Made by a program: the position numbers and the translations under genes. Below are positions 17,753 through 25,900 of a stretch of DNA of 40,553 bases, in pieces. The stretch is taken from NCBI GenBank assembly GCA_001917585.1, contig MNEG01000082.1, positions 1 through 40,553 on the forward strand. Reading direction: 5' to 3'. The notes beneath the pieces were generated by a model. It ran no database searches. It had not been told where the DNA came from and worked only from the letters and a program-made list of their open reading frames with translations. This stretch comes from Candidatus Rokubacteria bacterium 13_1_40CM_68_15 (GTDB taxonomy: Bacteria; Methylomirabilota; Methylomirabilia; Rokubacteriales; CSP1-6). The stretch's first letter is position 1; each line of letters begins with the position of its first letter.

Positions 17753-19327
17753 ATGACTGAGAATCAGCGTCCGAATGAACGCCTCAAGCCGGTGTACGGC
17801 CCGGCCGACGCACCCGTCGATGCCATCGGAGCGGCGCTGGGAGCGCCGGGCGAGTTTCCCTTCACGCGCGGCATCCACCCCTCGATGTACCGCGGCCGGC
17901 TGTGGACGATGCGTCAGTACGCGGGCTTCGGCTCCGCTGCCGAGACGAACAAGCGCTACCGCTTCCTGCTCGATCAGGGCCAGACCGGTCTCAGTGTCGC
18001 CTTCGACCTGCCGACCCAGATGGGCCATGACCCCGACTCTCCGATCGCGGCCGGCGAGGTCGGCAAGGTGGGTGTCTCCATCGCGTCGATGGAAGACATG
18101 GCCGACCTGTTCGAAGGGATCCCGCTCGAGCGCGTGTCGACCTCGATGACGATCAACGCGACCGCCGCGATCCTGCTCGCCCTCTACCTGGCGGTGGCGC
18201 GCCGCCACGGGGTGGCCGCTGAGCGGCTGTACGGCACCGTTCAGAACGACATCCTGAAGGAGTACATCGCGCGCGGCACGTACATCTTCCCACCCGGCCC
18301 CTCCATGCGTCTGGTCACCGACGTCTTTGCCTATTGCAAGGATCGGGTGCCGCGCTGGAACACGATTTCCATCTCCGGGTACCACATGCGCGAGGCGGGC
18401 TCGACAGCGGCGCAGGAAGTGGCCTTCACGCTGTCCAACGCCATCGCCTACGTCGAGGCGGCGCTGGCCGCCGGCTTGACCGTCGACGATTTCGCCCCGC
18501 AGCTGTCGTTCTTCTTCAACGCGCACAATCACCTGCTCGAGGAGGTGGCCAAGTTCCGCGCCGCGCGCCGGTTGTGGGCGCGAATCATGCGTGACCGCTT
18601 CCATGCCCGCGATCCGCGGTCGATGATGTTGCGCTTCCATGTGCAGACCGCCGGCAGCATGCTGACCGCCCAGCAGCCCGAGAACAACATCGTGCGCGTG
18701 GCCGTGCAGGCCCTGGCCGCCGTGCTCGGTGGCTGCCAATCACTGCACACCAACTCCATGGACGAAGCGCTGGCGCTGCCGACCGAGCGCGCGGTGCGGA
18801 TCGCGCTGCGCACCCAGCAGATTCTCGCGCACGAGTCGGGGGTCGCCGATACCGCCGATCCCCTGGGCGGCTCGTTCGCCATCGAGCGGCTCACCCGGGA
18901 CATCGAGGAGGAGGCGGAAACGTACATTCGCACGATCGACGAGAAGGGTGGCTCCGTCGCCGCCATCGGCTTCATGCAACGGGAGATCCAGGATGCCGCC
19001 TACCGCTGGCAGCGCGACGTGGAGGACAAGACGCGGGTGATCGTCGGCGTCAACGAGTTCGTGACCGACGAGGTGCCTCCCGCCAACCTCTTCCAGGTCG
19101 ACGCCGGGGTGGGCGATGCGCTTCGCGAGCGGGTTGCGCGAGTGAGGAAGACGCGCGATACCACCGCGGCCGCCCGTGCGCTCGACGCTCTGGAGCGTGC
19201 CGCCCGCGGACGCGAGAATGTCGTCGCTCGCCTGGTGGATGCGGTCGAGGCGTCCGTGACGCTGGGCGAGATCTGTGAGCGATTGCGAGCCGTCTTCGGC
19301 ACGCACCAGCCGTCGGTGACGTTCTGA
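17753..19327 (+). CDS. mcmA1: methylmalonyl-CoA mutase large (substrate-binding) subunit
   Basis: The enzyme interconverts methylmalonyl-CoA and succinyl-CoA with adenosylcobalamin. The 524-aa product is the TIM-barrel part only, without the B12-binding DxHxxG domain, so it needs a separate small subunit, not found in this window. Substrate markers fit methylmalonyl rather than isobutyryl-CoA: Tyr56 in RQYAGFG (Phe in IcmA) and Arg174 in [11 protein letters not shown] (Gln in IcmA). Core motifs [28 protein letters not shown] and [15 protein letters not shown] are present. It follows pccB by 145 bp and its stop shares a base with the next start (TGATG). Confidence 0.92.
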   Translation: MTENQRPNERLKPVYGPADAPVDAIGAALGAPGEFPFTRGIHPSMYRGRLWTMRQYAGFGSAAETNKRYRFLLDQGQTGLSVAFDLPTQMGHDPDSPIAAGEVGKVGVSIASMEDMADLFEGIPLERVSTSMTINATAAILLALYLAVARRHGVAAERLYGTVQNDILKEYIARGTYIFPPGPSMRLVTDVFAYCKDRVPRWNTISISGYHMREAGSTAAQEVAFTLSNAIAYVEAALAAGLTVDDFAPQLSFFFNAHNHLLEEVAKFRAARRLWARIMRDRFHARDPRSMMLRFHVQTAGSMLTAQQPENNIVRVAVQALAAVLGGCQSLHTNSMDEALALPTERAVRIALRTQQILAHESGVADTADPLGGSFAIERLTRDIEEEAETYIRTIDEKGGSVAAIGFMQREIQDAAYRWQRDVEDKTRVIVGVNEFVTDEVPPANLFQVDAGVGDALRERVARVRKTRDTTAAARALDALERAARGRENVVARLVDAVEASVTLGEICERLRAVFGTHQPSVTF

Positions 19328-20133
19328 TGCCTCGCCGGGCGCTGGCGACGCTGCTCGCCGCATTGGCGCTGCTCGTGGTCGTGACGCCGGCGGCGGCCGG
19401 GATGGCCGACCGGCTCGCGGCCACGTTCGGGCTCATGGCGGACGACTTCATCCGGGCGGCTCAGCCCATCGAAGGTGTGGTGGCGGCGGTCGAGGGCAAC
19501 GTCTTGTACCTCGATCTGGGTGAGGGCAGCGGCGCCCAGGTCGGGCAGGAACTGATCGTATTCCGCAAGAGCACCCCGTTCTACCATCCGATCACGCAGC
19601 GAGCGCTCGGCCATTACGAGGATCATCTCGGCCATGCCCAGATCCGCCGAGTGGCCGCTCAGCTCTCGGAGGCCGCGTTCATTCCGAACGAGGCCGCGCC
19701 ATCGCCCCAGCCCGGCGACGGCATTCGGATCACCCGGGCGCGCATTCGTGTCGCCATCACCCCCGTGCTCGACCTCACTCACTCGGATACCGACGTCCGG
19801 CGCGTCCCTTACCTGATTGCCAACCTGCTCGAGCGGTCCAAGCGCTTCCAGGTGGTCGATCCGCTCGCCGTGAGCGACATGTTCGCGACCGGCTCCGTAC
19901 GCGTCGAGGAGATGCTGGCCCGGCCAGAACGGGCCGTCCGGGTCGCCGCTAACCTCGAGGTCATGGGGTGGCTGGTTCCCGTCGTCCTCGAGCGGAACGG
20001 GGTGACCTACCTCGACACCACGTGGATCTCGGCGCTCACCGGCACGCCCCTCTTCTCGCGGCGACAGCCGCTCGTGCCGACGGCGGCCACCGAGGAGCAG
20101 CGATTTCCCTGGGAGCCGCGGGCCGAGGATTAG
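19327..20133 (+). CDS. exported FlgT-C-like/TolB-N-like domain protein (family member A)
   Basis: No named product. The 268-aa protein has a signal peptide (cleavage near residue 24, after TPAAA). About 47-137 resembles the C-terminal domain of the flagellar protein FlgT: VEGNVLYLDLG, a G-x-x-V/P-G turn, FRK, HPITQRALG, and PGDGIRI. About 140-260 resembles the small alpha/beta domain seen in TolB-N/CsgG-type periplasmic proteins (YLIANLLERSKRFQVVDPLAVSDMF). The genes at 20166 and 25901 share the first domain, and the latter both. The start overlaps the mutase stop by 1 nt, so it is cotranscribed with mutase though unrelated in role. Probably periplasmic. Confidence 0.6.
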   Translation: MPRRALATLLAALALLVVVTPAAAGMADRLAATFGLMADDFIRAAQPIEGVVAAVEGNVLYLDLGEGSGAQVGQELIVFRKSTPFYHPITQRALGHYEDHLGHAQIRRVAAQLSEAAFIPNEAAPSPQPGDGIRITRARIRVAITPVLDLTHSDTDVRRVPYLIANLLERSKRFQVVDPLAVSDMFATGSVRVEEMLARPERAVRVAANLEVMGWLVPVVLERNGVTYLDTTWISALTGTPLFSRRQPLVPTAATEEQRFPWEPRAED

Positions 20134-20147
20134 GCGCGGCGGTGTGC

Positions 20148-20153
20148 TATGGT
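20148..20153 (+). promoter_or_regulatory. extended -10 TGC-TATGGT before the lipoprotein gene
   Basis: TG at 20145-20146 plus TATGGT ends 12 nt before the ATG at 20166. No Shine-Dalgarno lies between them, so a leader of about 5-6 nt is predicted. Confidence 0.35.
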
Positions 20154-20165
20154 AAACGGTCAATC

Positions 20166-20882
20166 ATGGTGATACGACATCTCGCCATCGTCCTGATCGC
20201 GCTGGTGCCGGTCCTGACGGCGTGCAACACGATGAAGAGCATCATCGGGTCGACGTCGCGCGGCGAGCCAACGACGCTGAAGTCGGCCGAGAGCCGGTGG
20301 CTCCTCATCAAGAATCCGCGTTTCGGCGACATACCGAGCGAGCCCGAGTACGTCTGGGTCGAGGAGGACAAGGTCCCCACGACGCTCACGACGCTCATTC
20401 GAGGGAAGAGCGCCATCATCGCCGCGCCGGAGGTCGTCGCCAAGTACGGTGCACCGCCGGGCGGCGGCAAGATCAGCCCGCGCCAGGGGGTGCCGTATCA
20501 GGTGGCCACCGCGACGCCGACATCGACGGTGAGCGGCGGCGGCGCTGGACCACGCCAGGCCGCCGCACGCGGCGCGACGGTGGCCGCGGTGACGCCGGCG
20601 ATGCCCGAGCCCAAGCGCGGGTACGTCGTGTACGTCGATACGGCGCGCATCGTGGTCGATCTCACGGCCGGCGACGGCATGCGGCCGGGGACGGTCGTCA
20701 GTCTTCGCCGCGACAAGATTCCCATCGTGCACCCGGTGACAGGCGAGATCCTCGGCGAGCTCGACGAGGAAGTGGCCATCGCGCGCGTCACCGAGACGCG
20801 GGAGAAGTTCTCGGTCGCCGAGATCCAGTCGGTCACGCCCGGACTGGCGATCCAGATCCGCGACCGAGTCGTCGCCAAGTAG
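20166..20882 (+). CDS. lipoprotein with FlgT-C-like domain (family member B)
   Basis: The 238-aa product has a lipoprotein signal peptide with lipobox LTAC and acylated Cys20. A middle low-complexity part (about 100-145) leads to a C-terminal domain (about 150-238) parallel to that of the proteins at 19327 and 25901: YVVYVDTARIVVDLTAGDG, PGTVVSLRRDKIPIVHPVTG, EILGELDEEVAIARVTE, KFSVAE, IQIRDRVV. An outer-membrane-attached partner of the other two is a reasonable inference; no function is known to me. The start is ATG 20166, which gives the proper lipoprotein N-terminus. Confidence 0.65.
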   Translation: MVIRHLAIVLIALVPVLTACNTMKSIIGSTSRGEPTTLKSAESRWLLIKNPRFGDIPSEPEYVWVEEDKVPTTLTTLIRGKSAIIAAPEVVAKYGAPPGGGKISPRQGVPYQVATATPTSTVSGGGAGPRQAAARGATVAAVTPAMPEPKRGYVVYVDTARIVVDLTAGDGMRPGTVVSLRRDKIPIVHPVTGEILGELDEEVAIARVTETREKFSVAEIQSVTPGLAIQIRDRVVAK

Positions 20883-20893
20883 CAGGCGCCGCG

Positions 20894-21892
20894 TTGCCCA
20901 CGCCTACGCTGGAGCGGGTTCTCAAGGAGCGGGTGGCTGCCCTCGTAGGCGATGAGCTGAAGGGGGTCGAGGAAGAGATCCGACGGCAGCTCGGCTCGCC
21001 GGTGGCGCTGATCCAGGAGATGGGCGGCTACATCGCCGGTGCCGGCGGCAAGCGACTGCGCCCCATGCTCCTGCTACTCGCCTCCCGGCTCGCCGGCTAT
21101 CGCGGCCCCCGCTCCGTTCGGCTGGCCTGCGTGGTCGAGCTGCTCCACACGGCGACACTCATCCACGACGACGTGGTCGACCAGGCGCCGCTCCGGCGCG
21201 GCCGGCCGTCCGCCAATGCGCAGTGGGGCGACGACGCCTCCGTCCTCGTCGGCGACCATCTCTACTCGAAGTCGTTCGCGATGCTCGTCCGGGACAACGA
21301 TCGCGGGGTCATGGAAACCCTGGCTCGGGCCACCGTGTCCATGACCGAGGCCGAGGTCTTTCAGCTCGAGCGAAAACGGAACGGCCTCACCACCGAGGCC
21401 GACTACCTGCGCATCATCAGCCAGAAGACGGCCTCGTTCATCTCGGCGTGCTGCCGCATCGGCGCGCTTCTCGGTGGGCTCGGGCCCGAGCAGGTCGAGG
21501 CGCTGACCCGCTACGGGATGGACATCGGCGTGGCCTTCCAGATCTCCGACGACGCCCTCGACTTCGTGGCCGACGAAGAGCGTTTCGGCAAGGCGATTGG
21601 CAGTGACCTCCGCGAGGGCAAGCGGACGCTGCCACTCATCGCGATGCTCGAAGGCGCCACCGCCGTCGAGGCCGAGCGCGTGCGCGGGCTTCTCAAGCGC
21701 CCGGCGCTGTCGTCGAGCGAGGTGGACGAGATCCGCCGCCTCGTGCTCGAGCACGACGGCGTGCAGTATGCGCGTACGCGCGCGTCCAGCTATGCGCAAG
21801 CGGCGAAGGCCGACCTCGAGGCGTTCCCACCCTCGGAGGAGCGCGAGATTCTCGCGCTCATCGCGGACTTCGTCGTCGACCGCGACCGGTAA
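20894..21892 (+). CDS. ispB: polyprenyl diphosphate synthase (long chain)
   Basis: A trans-prenyltransferase that elongates allylic diphosphates with IPP to make the side chain of quinones. 332 aa from TTG 20894; GTG 20933 is an alternative, but the TTG gives the usual length before GGYIAGAGGKRLRP. The first aspartate-rich motif is DDVVD (92-96) and the second DDALD (219-223). The residue five before the first motif is Ala87; a small residue there is typical of long-chain (C35-C50) products. Also conserved: FQLERKRNG, KTASFISACC and GKAIGSDLREGKRTLP. Its 3' end has been duplicated by a small element just downstream. Confidence 0.93.
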   Translation: MPTPTLERVLKERVAALVGDELKGVEEEIRRQLGSPVALIQEMGGYIAGAGGKRLRPMLLLLASRLAGYRGPRSVRLACVVELLHTATLIHDDVVDQAPLRRGRPSANAQWGDDASVLVGDHLYSKSFAMLVRDNDRGVMETLARATVSMTEAEVFQLERKRNGLTTEADYLRIISQKTASFISACCRIGALLGGLGPEQVEALTRYGMDIGVAFQISDDALDFVADEERFGKAIGSDLREGKRTLPLIAMLEGATAVEAERVRGLLKRPALSSSEVDEIRRLVLEHDGVQYARTRASSYAQAAKADLEAFPPSEEREILALIADFVVDRDR

Positions 21893-22013
21893 TGCGACGG
21901 CATCTCACGTCGCCGCACGTCGTTCTCGCTCGTCGCCGATCCTCACGTACAACCACGTACGCTCCGGTCGGCTCCTCGCTCGGGCCTCGTGCGGCTCGCG
22001 ATCTGCCGTCGCA
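21893..22013. mobile_element. 121-bp inverted-repeat (MITE-like) element inserted at the 3' end of ispB
   Basis: The ends are a perfect 10-bp inverted repeat: TGCGACGGCA at 21893-21902 and its complement at 22004-22013. Inner segments GCCGCACG/CGTGCGGC and the central CGTAC-aaccac-GTACG also pair, giving a nested imperfect palindrome. The flanks carry an identical 18-bp direct repeat, 21871-21888 (the last codons of ispB) and 22026-22043 (followed by tga). Both copies end ...Asp-Arg-Asp-Arg-stop, as if insertion had regenerated the gene end. It encodes nothing. Confidence 0.65.
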
Positions 22014-22063
22014 CCAGGTCTCCGGCGTCGTCGACCGCGACCGCTGAGTTAGGTCGCAGTCGA

Positions 22064-22882
22064 GTGCCCCCGATCATCACCCTCACCACCGATTTCGGCA
22101 CACGTGACAGTTACGTCTCGGAGATGAAGGGCGTCATCCTGTCGCTCGTAACCGACGTCCAGCTCGTGGACGTCACCCACGACGTCGAGCCGCAGCAAGT
22201 GGCCGAGGCTGCGCTCGCGCTCGAGGCGGCGACGGCGGCCTTTCCCGTGGGGACTGTCCACCTGGCGGTGGTCGATCCCGGCGTGGGAACGGATCGCCGC
22301 GGGCTCGTCGTGGCGGCCGGTGGTCACTTCTTCGTCGGGCCCGACAACGGTCTTTTCACGCCGACGTTGAGGCATGCGGACTGGCACGCGTTCGAGCTGA
22401 CCGAGAGTGAATATCGGCGCCCTGTCGTGAGCCGGACGTTCCACGGCCGGGACATCTTCGCCCCGGCGGCGGCTCATCTCGCCCGCGGCGTCGCGCCCGA
22501 GCGCTTCGGCCCGGCCGTCGACGATCCGGTCCGCTTGCCATGGCCGGAAGCGCGCGAAGGCGGCGAGGGCGTCGGTGGGACGGTGATCCACATCGACCGC
22601 TTCGGGAACCTCGTCACGTCGATCGAGGCCGAACACATCGCCGTGATGCTGGCCGACGGCGACGCCGCGGTACGCGTCGCCGGACGGGTGCTGCCTCTGG
22701 TCGGGACCTACGCGGATCTGCCGCCTGGCCGAGCTGGAGCGCTCATCGGATCGCGGAACCGGCTGGAGATCGTGGTGCGCGACGGGAGCGCGGCCGGGCG
22801 TCTGGATGTCGGCCGCGGGGCGGCGGTCGTCCTCAGGCGGACGACTCCGATGTCGAGGTCGAGGCGGTTGAAGACGACGTAG
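22064..22882 (+). CDS. SAM hydroxide adenosyltransferase (DUF62 / SAM hydrolase)
   Basis: This family hydrolyses S-adenosylmethionine to adenosine and methionine and is the non-halogenating relative of fluorinase/chlorinase. The 272-aa product has the N-terminal TTDFGTRDSYV with D10, VVDPGVGTDRRG, the FVGPDNGLFTP adenosine-pocket segment, and TFHGRDIFAPAAAHLARG with the family's conserved Arg-His environment. It has no insertion typical of fluorinases. GTG 22064 gives the standard family start. The last 50 bp overlap the end of the convergent FmdB gene. Confidence 0.88.
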   Translation: MPPIITLTTDFGTRDSYVSEMKGVILSLVTDVQLVDVTHDVEPQQVAEAALALEAATAAFPVGTVHLAVVDPGVGTDRRGLVVAAGGHFFVGPDNGLFTPTLRHADWHAFELTESEYRRPVVSRTFHGRDIFAPAAAHLARGVAPERFGPAVDDPVRLPWPEAREGGEGVGGTVIHIDRFGNLVTSIEAEHIAVMLADGDAAVRVAGRVLPLVGTYADLPPGRAGALIGSRNRLEIVVRDGSAAGRLDVGRGAAVVLRRTTPMSRSRRLKTT

Positions 22883-23156
22883 AAGGGCTGGCTTCCGAGG
22901 AAGGGGTGCTAGACTTCTCGCCGGATGGGCTGGCCTTCGTCGCGCCCTTCTCGGATTCCTTTGCTTTCTTGCGCGCTTCGGAGGGATAGTCGGTGACGTA
23001 CCAGCCGTCGCCCTTGAGTATGAAGGGCGCGGGCGACAGCAATCGCCGCACCGTTCCACCGCAGACGTCGCAGCGTGTCAGCGGCTCTTCCGTGATTCTC
23101 TGCCGGACCTCGAACGTCCGCCGGCATGCATCGCACTGATACTCGTAGGTCGGCAC
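22833..23156 (-). CDS. FmdB-type zinc ribbon protein
   Basis: A 107-aa protein starting MPTYEYQCDACRRTFE, the exact FmdB/regulatory zinc-ribbon opening. Two CxxC knuckles (C8/C11 and C29/C32) bind one zinc; the segment SPAPFILKGDGWYVTDY is also typical. The tail (about 62-107) is Ser/Thr/Glu-rich low complexity. The GTG at 23156 is chosen because it gives the family start; the longer upstream frame adds unrelated residues. Function in the family is poorly known. A weak -10 (TAGCGT, 23169-23164) lies 7 nt upstream and there is no Shine-Dalgarno. Confidence 0.85.
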   Translation of the reverse strand: MPTYEYQCDACRRTFEVRQRITEEPLTRCDVCGGTVRRLLSPAPFILKGDGWYVTDYPSEARKKAKESEKGATKASPSGEKSSTPSSEASPSTSSSTASTSTSESSA

Positions 23157-23185
23157 GAGGTCGACGCTACATGGGAGGCCCAAAG

Positions 23186-23857
23186 GTGTCAAGACAACCG
23201 GTCGTCTGGCTCGTCATCGCGCTCCTCGCGGCGTCGCTCACCGGCTGCGCGACGACGAATCAGGCCGCCGCGATCAAGCGCCTGCAGGCTCGAGCCGCCT
23301 ATGACCGCGCGCTACAGCACGTGAAGGACAAGGAAGCTAGCCCAGCTCTCACAGCCGTGCAGGAAGCAATCACGCTCGATGATTCCGTCCCTGTGTACTG
23401 GAACACCCTCGGCTGGATTTACCTGCAGCTCGGGCGCCCGGATATCGCGTTCACCCCATTCAGCCGGGCGTTGCAGCTCGACCCGACGTTCGGCTTGGCT
23501 CAGGAGAATGTCGGAGTGGCACTGTCCGAGCTCGGCCGATGGGAAGAAGCGGTGGCCGCCTATCGCAAAGCGATCGCCATGGCGACGGTCCCGACCCCCG
23601 AGACGGCCTACCAGAACATGGGGATGGCGCTGCTCAATTTGAAGCGCTATCGGGAAGCCGAGGAAGCCCTGCGCTTTGCTATCAGCTTGAATCCAAAGCA
23701 GGAAGCACCGTATTACCACCTTGGGCTCGTGCTCACCGCCGAGAACCGGCGGGATGAGGCCAAGGCTGCTTTCCGCCGGGTCCGGGACCTCTCCCCCCAA
23801 TCCCCATTTGGCCAGGCCGCCGCCGAGCGGCTCAGGGCCCTCGGAGACGGTGGATAA
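23186..23857 (+). CDS. TPR-repeat lipoprotein (PilF/NlpI-like)
   Basis: The 223-aa product has a lipoprotein signal peptide ending in the lipobox LTGC (Cys21) and about five TPR units, for example VYWNTLGWIYLQLGRPDIAF and YQNMGMALLNLKRYREAEEA. It resembles the type IV pilus biogenesis TPR lipoprotein PilF/PilW in layout, but no pilus genes are nearby. The start is set by GGGAGG at 23173-23178, 7 nt before GTG 23186; ATG 23171 is the alternative and would include that site. It is divergent from fmdB with 29 bp between. Confidence 0.82.
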   Translation: MSRQPVVWLVIALLAASLTGCATTNQAAAIKRLQARAAYDRALQHVKDKEASPALTAVQEAITLDDSVPVYWNTLGWIYLQLGRPDIAFTPFSRALQLDPTFGLAQENVGVALSELGRWEEAVAAYRKAIAMATVPTPETAYQNMGMALLNLKRYREAEEALRFAISLNPKQEAPYYHLGLVLTAENRRDEAKAAFRRVRDLSPQSPFGQAAAERLRALGDGG

Positions 23858-23880
23858 CTCTAGTGCAATATCCATTTTTC

Positions 23881-23909
23881 TTGACCCCCCAAGAACACCG
23901 AGGTAAAAA
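23881..23909 (+). promoter_or_regulatory. sigma70-type promoter for the porin-like gene
   Basis: TTGACC (23881-23886), a 17-bp spacer and TAAAAA (23904-23909) lie about 100 bp upstream of the ATG at 24007. It is the only convincing -35/-10 pair I found in the window. A second TTGACT at 23956 has no -10 partner. The leader of about 90 nt ends in a strong Shine-Dalgarno. Confidence 0.55.
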
Positions 23910-23994
23910 GTGCCCGCTGTTCCTGGTGTGCGTAGGTGTTGGTGTTGGGCCCGTTTTGACTGGTCGAACGCTAAGGCTGTTTCACCTTCCACAT

Positions 23995-24001
23995 GAGGAG
24001 G
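23995..24001 (+). promoter_or_regulatory. Shine-Dalgarno GAGGAGG of the porin-like gene
   Basis: It lies 5 nt before ATG 24007. This fixes the start and indicates efficient translation. Confidence 0.8.
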
Positions 24002-24006
24002 CGGTC

Positions 24007-25827
24007 ATGAGGAGATTCCTCACCGTCGTCGCCTCCGTTTTCGTCATCCTCGTGCTACTGGCTCCGTACGCCGACGCGCAGCAGACCACGGCGGCCGGGC
24101 CGTCCCCGAAGGTGACGATCAACGGAGTGATCGACAACGTCACATCGTGGTCGAGGAACATGTCGCTCGCCGACGTCAACCTGACGCGAGTGGACAAGGA
24201 GTGGTACGCGCGCACGCGTGCCCGTCCTGACATCACGGGTGAGCTCGGCACCACGAAGTTCGTCCTCGGTCTCGAGATGGACTTCACGTGGGGCCAGTCC
24301 TGCCCGAACCAGGACTCCTTCCACCGGTGCGCCATCGAGGGTACGGGTACCCCGATGGCGACGTTCGGCCTCCGCAACGGAATCAGCGGTGGCGCGGACG
24401 TCAACACCGACATGCCGGGCATGATCGAGATCAAGTGGGCCTACACCGAATTCGCGCTGCCGTGGGCCCCGGCCGGCTCCATCATGCGGCTCGGTGCGCA
24501 GCCCTGGACGGTGACCCACAAGCTCGCCGTGCTCGCCACCGGTGACTTTGCCGGCCTGTACACCTCGATCGCCCTGACACCGCAGATCAAGCTGAACTTC
24601 ACCTACACCCAGATCGAAGAGCAGAACACGGGCGTGGCCGACGGCTTCATCCGTGGCGACGACTTCGCGATCTTCGTGAGCGCGGACATCTCGCCGTTCA
24701 AGGGCCTCGACCTGCGTCCGATCTACTCGTTCGCAGAGCTCATGGGCAACACCAACACCAGCGTGCGCCAGTCGCGCGGCGGTCTGGCGTCCAGTTCGGC
24801 AGCCTCCGGCGGAGCCTTCCCGGTCAGGGGCGTCACCACCGTCAACGCCGTTGCCAGTGCCGGCGCCGCGGTCACCCCGGGTCAACCGAACCTCACTGTG
24901 GTACCCGGTCTCGGCACGGCGATCGAGCACCGTCACACCGTCGGCCTCGACGCGAAGTGGACGCTGGGGCCGTTCTACCTCGACCCGACCGTCCTCTATC
25001 AGTGGGGCACGCGGTCGTTCGTCGTGCCCACGACCGTTCAGACGAACAACTGCGCAGTCGTCGCTGGCGCCGGTGGTTGCACCGCGCTCGCAACGACGGC
25101 GTCGGGCTTCCGCAACGCCGGTACGCTACAGAAGCAGGATATGGATGGTGCGTGGCTGCTTGACGTCGCGGGTGGCTGGCGTGCGGGCCCGCTGCTTCTC
25201 GAGGCCCGCGGAGCCTACTCGACCGGTAACAAGGCCACTCAGGATGTTCGCGACGCCCGGACGAATGTGCACTTCTTCCAGCCGATCAGCACGGACGCCC
25301 AGTTCTGGGCAGGCTGGGCCGAAATCCAGGCCCTCGGTGTCGATTACTTCAACCTCGTGACCGGCGCCGACGGCACGCGTAGCCTGTCACCGCCGTTCGC
25401 CATCGGCTACGACAAGTACGGTCTCAAGCGCGTCGGCGTGCGCGCGAGCTATGCTCTGACGCCGGCCTTCACCGTCCGCGGCTCGGTCATGCAGAGCTGG
25501 ACCGACACCAAGGTCGACACGAACGGTATCAAGACGGGATCGAACGGCATCATTCCCAGCGGTGTTGGGCGCGCCGCCCACGCCGGGAGCACCAACCTGG
25601 GAACGGAAGTGGACGCAGGGATCACCTGGCGGTTCGCGCCAGGACTCACCTTCGATCTCGGCGCCGGTTACTTGTTTACCGGCGATGCGTACAAGGCGGC
25701 GCTGTCCCAGGCGTCACCTGCTCTCAGCCCGCTGAACGCCAATGGCGTGCCAGTGAACGTCTTCCGTCCGGAGACGGATCCGAAGGACGTCACGACGGTC
25801 GCAGCGCGGGTCCGCTACTCCTTCTAA
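24007..25827 (+). CDS. porin-like outer membrane beta-barrel protein
   Basis: 606 aa with a signal peptide (cleavage after PYADA, about residue 24). The mature part is rich in alternating hydrophobic and polar strands with aromatic residues, Gly, Ser and Thr, has almost no Lys-rich helices, and ends in VRYSF, the C-terminal Phe typical of beta-barrels inserted by BAM. Strand-like segments include IKLNFTYTQIEEQ, RHTVGLDAKWTLGPFYLDPTVLYQWG and LTFDLGAGYLFTG. A pair of cysteines (C109, C115 region) and a loop CAVVAGAGGC may form disulfides. It is monocistronic, with its own promoter, a strong RBS and a strong terminator, which suggests high expression. Substrate unknown. Confidence 0.8.
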   Translation: MRRFLTVVASVFVILVLLAPYADAQQTTAAGPSPKVTINGVIDNVTSWSRNMSLADVNLTRVDKEWYARTRARPDITGELGTTKFVLGLEMDFTWGQSCPNQDSFHRCAIEGTGTPMATFGLRNGISGGADVNTDMPGMIEIKWAYTEFALPWAPAGSIMRLGAQPWTVTHKLAVLATGDFAGLYTSIALTPQIKLNFTYTQIEEQNTGVADGFIRGDDFAIFVSADISPFKGLDLRPIYSFAELMGNTNTSVRQSRGGLASSSAASGGAFPVRGVTTVNAVASAGAAVTPGQPNLTVVPGLGTAIEHRHTVGLDAKWTLGPFYLDPTVLYQWGTRSFVVPTTVQTNNCAVVAGAGGCTALATTASGFRNAGTLQKQDMDGAWLLDVAGGWRAGPLLLEARGAYSTGNKATQDVRDARTNVHFFQPISTDAQFWAGWAEIQALGVDYFNLVTGADGTRSLSPPFAIGYDKYGLKRVGVRASYALTPAFTVRGSVMQSWTDTKVDTNGIKTGSNGIIPSGVGRAAHAGSTNLGTEVDAGITWRFAPGLTFDLGAGYLFTGDAYKAALSQASPALSPLNANGVPVNVFRPETDPKDVTTVAARVRYSF

Positions 25828-25847
25828 GACCCCGCTGCTGTAGGGCC

Positions 25848-25883
25848 GGGGCCCGGGGAAGTCTCCCGGGCCCCTTTTTTCTT
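25848..25883 (+). terminator. Rho-independent terminator after the porin-like gene
   Basis: A perfect 10-bp GC stem, GGGGCCCGGG (25848-25857) with CCCGGGCCCC (25865-25874), a 7-nt loop, then TTTTTTCTT. It is the clearest intrinsic terminator in the window, 21 nt after the stop codon. Confidence 0.92.
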
Positions 25884-25888
25884 CGTGA

Positions 25889-25894
25889 TATAGT
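25889..25894 (+). promoter_or_regulatory. extended -10 TGA-TATAGT, leaderless promoter
   Basis: TG at 25886-25887 and TATAGT end 6 nt before the ATG at 25901, immediately after the terminator. The predicted transcription start is the ATG itself. There is no Shine-Dalgarno and no -35 (that position falls inside the terminator stem). Confidence 0.5.
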
Positions 25895-25900
25895 GGCGCC

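Noticed and set aside
17753-19327. Mutase as isobutyryl-CoA mutase (IcmA)
   Set aside because: Residues at the two discriminating positions are Tyr and Arg, the methylmalonyl type, and pccB lies directly upstream.
22064-22882. DUF62 gene as a fluorinase or chlorinase
   Set aside because: No halogenase-type insertion is seen and the gene has no halometabolite neighbours; the common SAM hydrolase form is the simpler reading.
23956-23961. TTGACT upstream of the porin-like gene as a second promoter
   Set aside because: No -10-like hexamer at 16-18 bp spacing; the TTGACC/TAAAAA pair at 23881-23909 fits far better.
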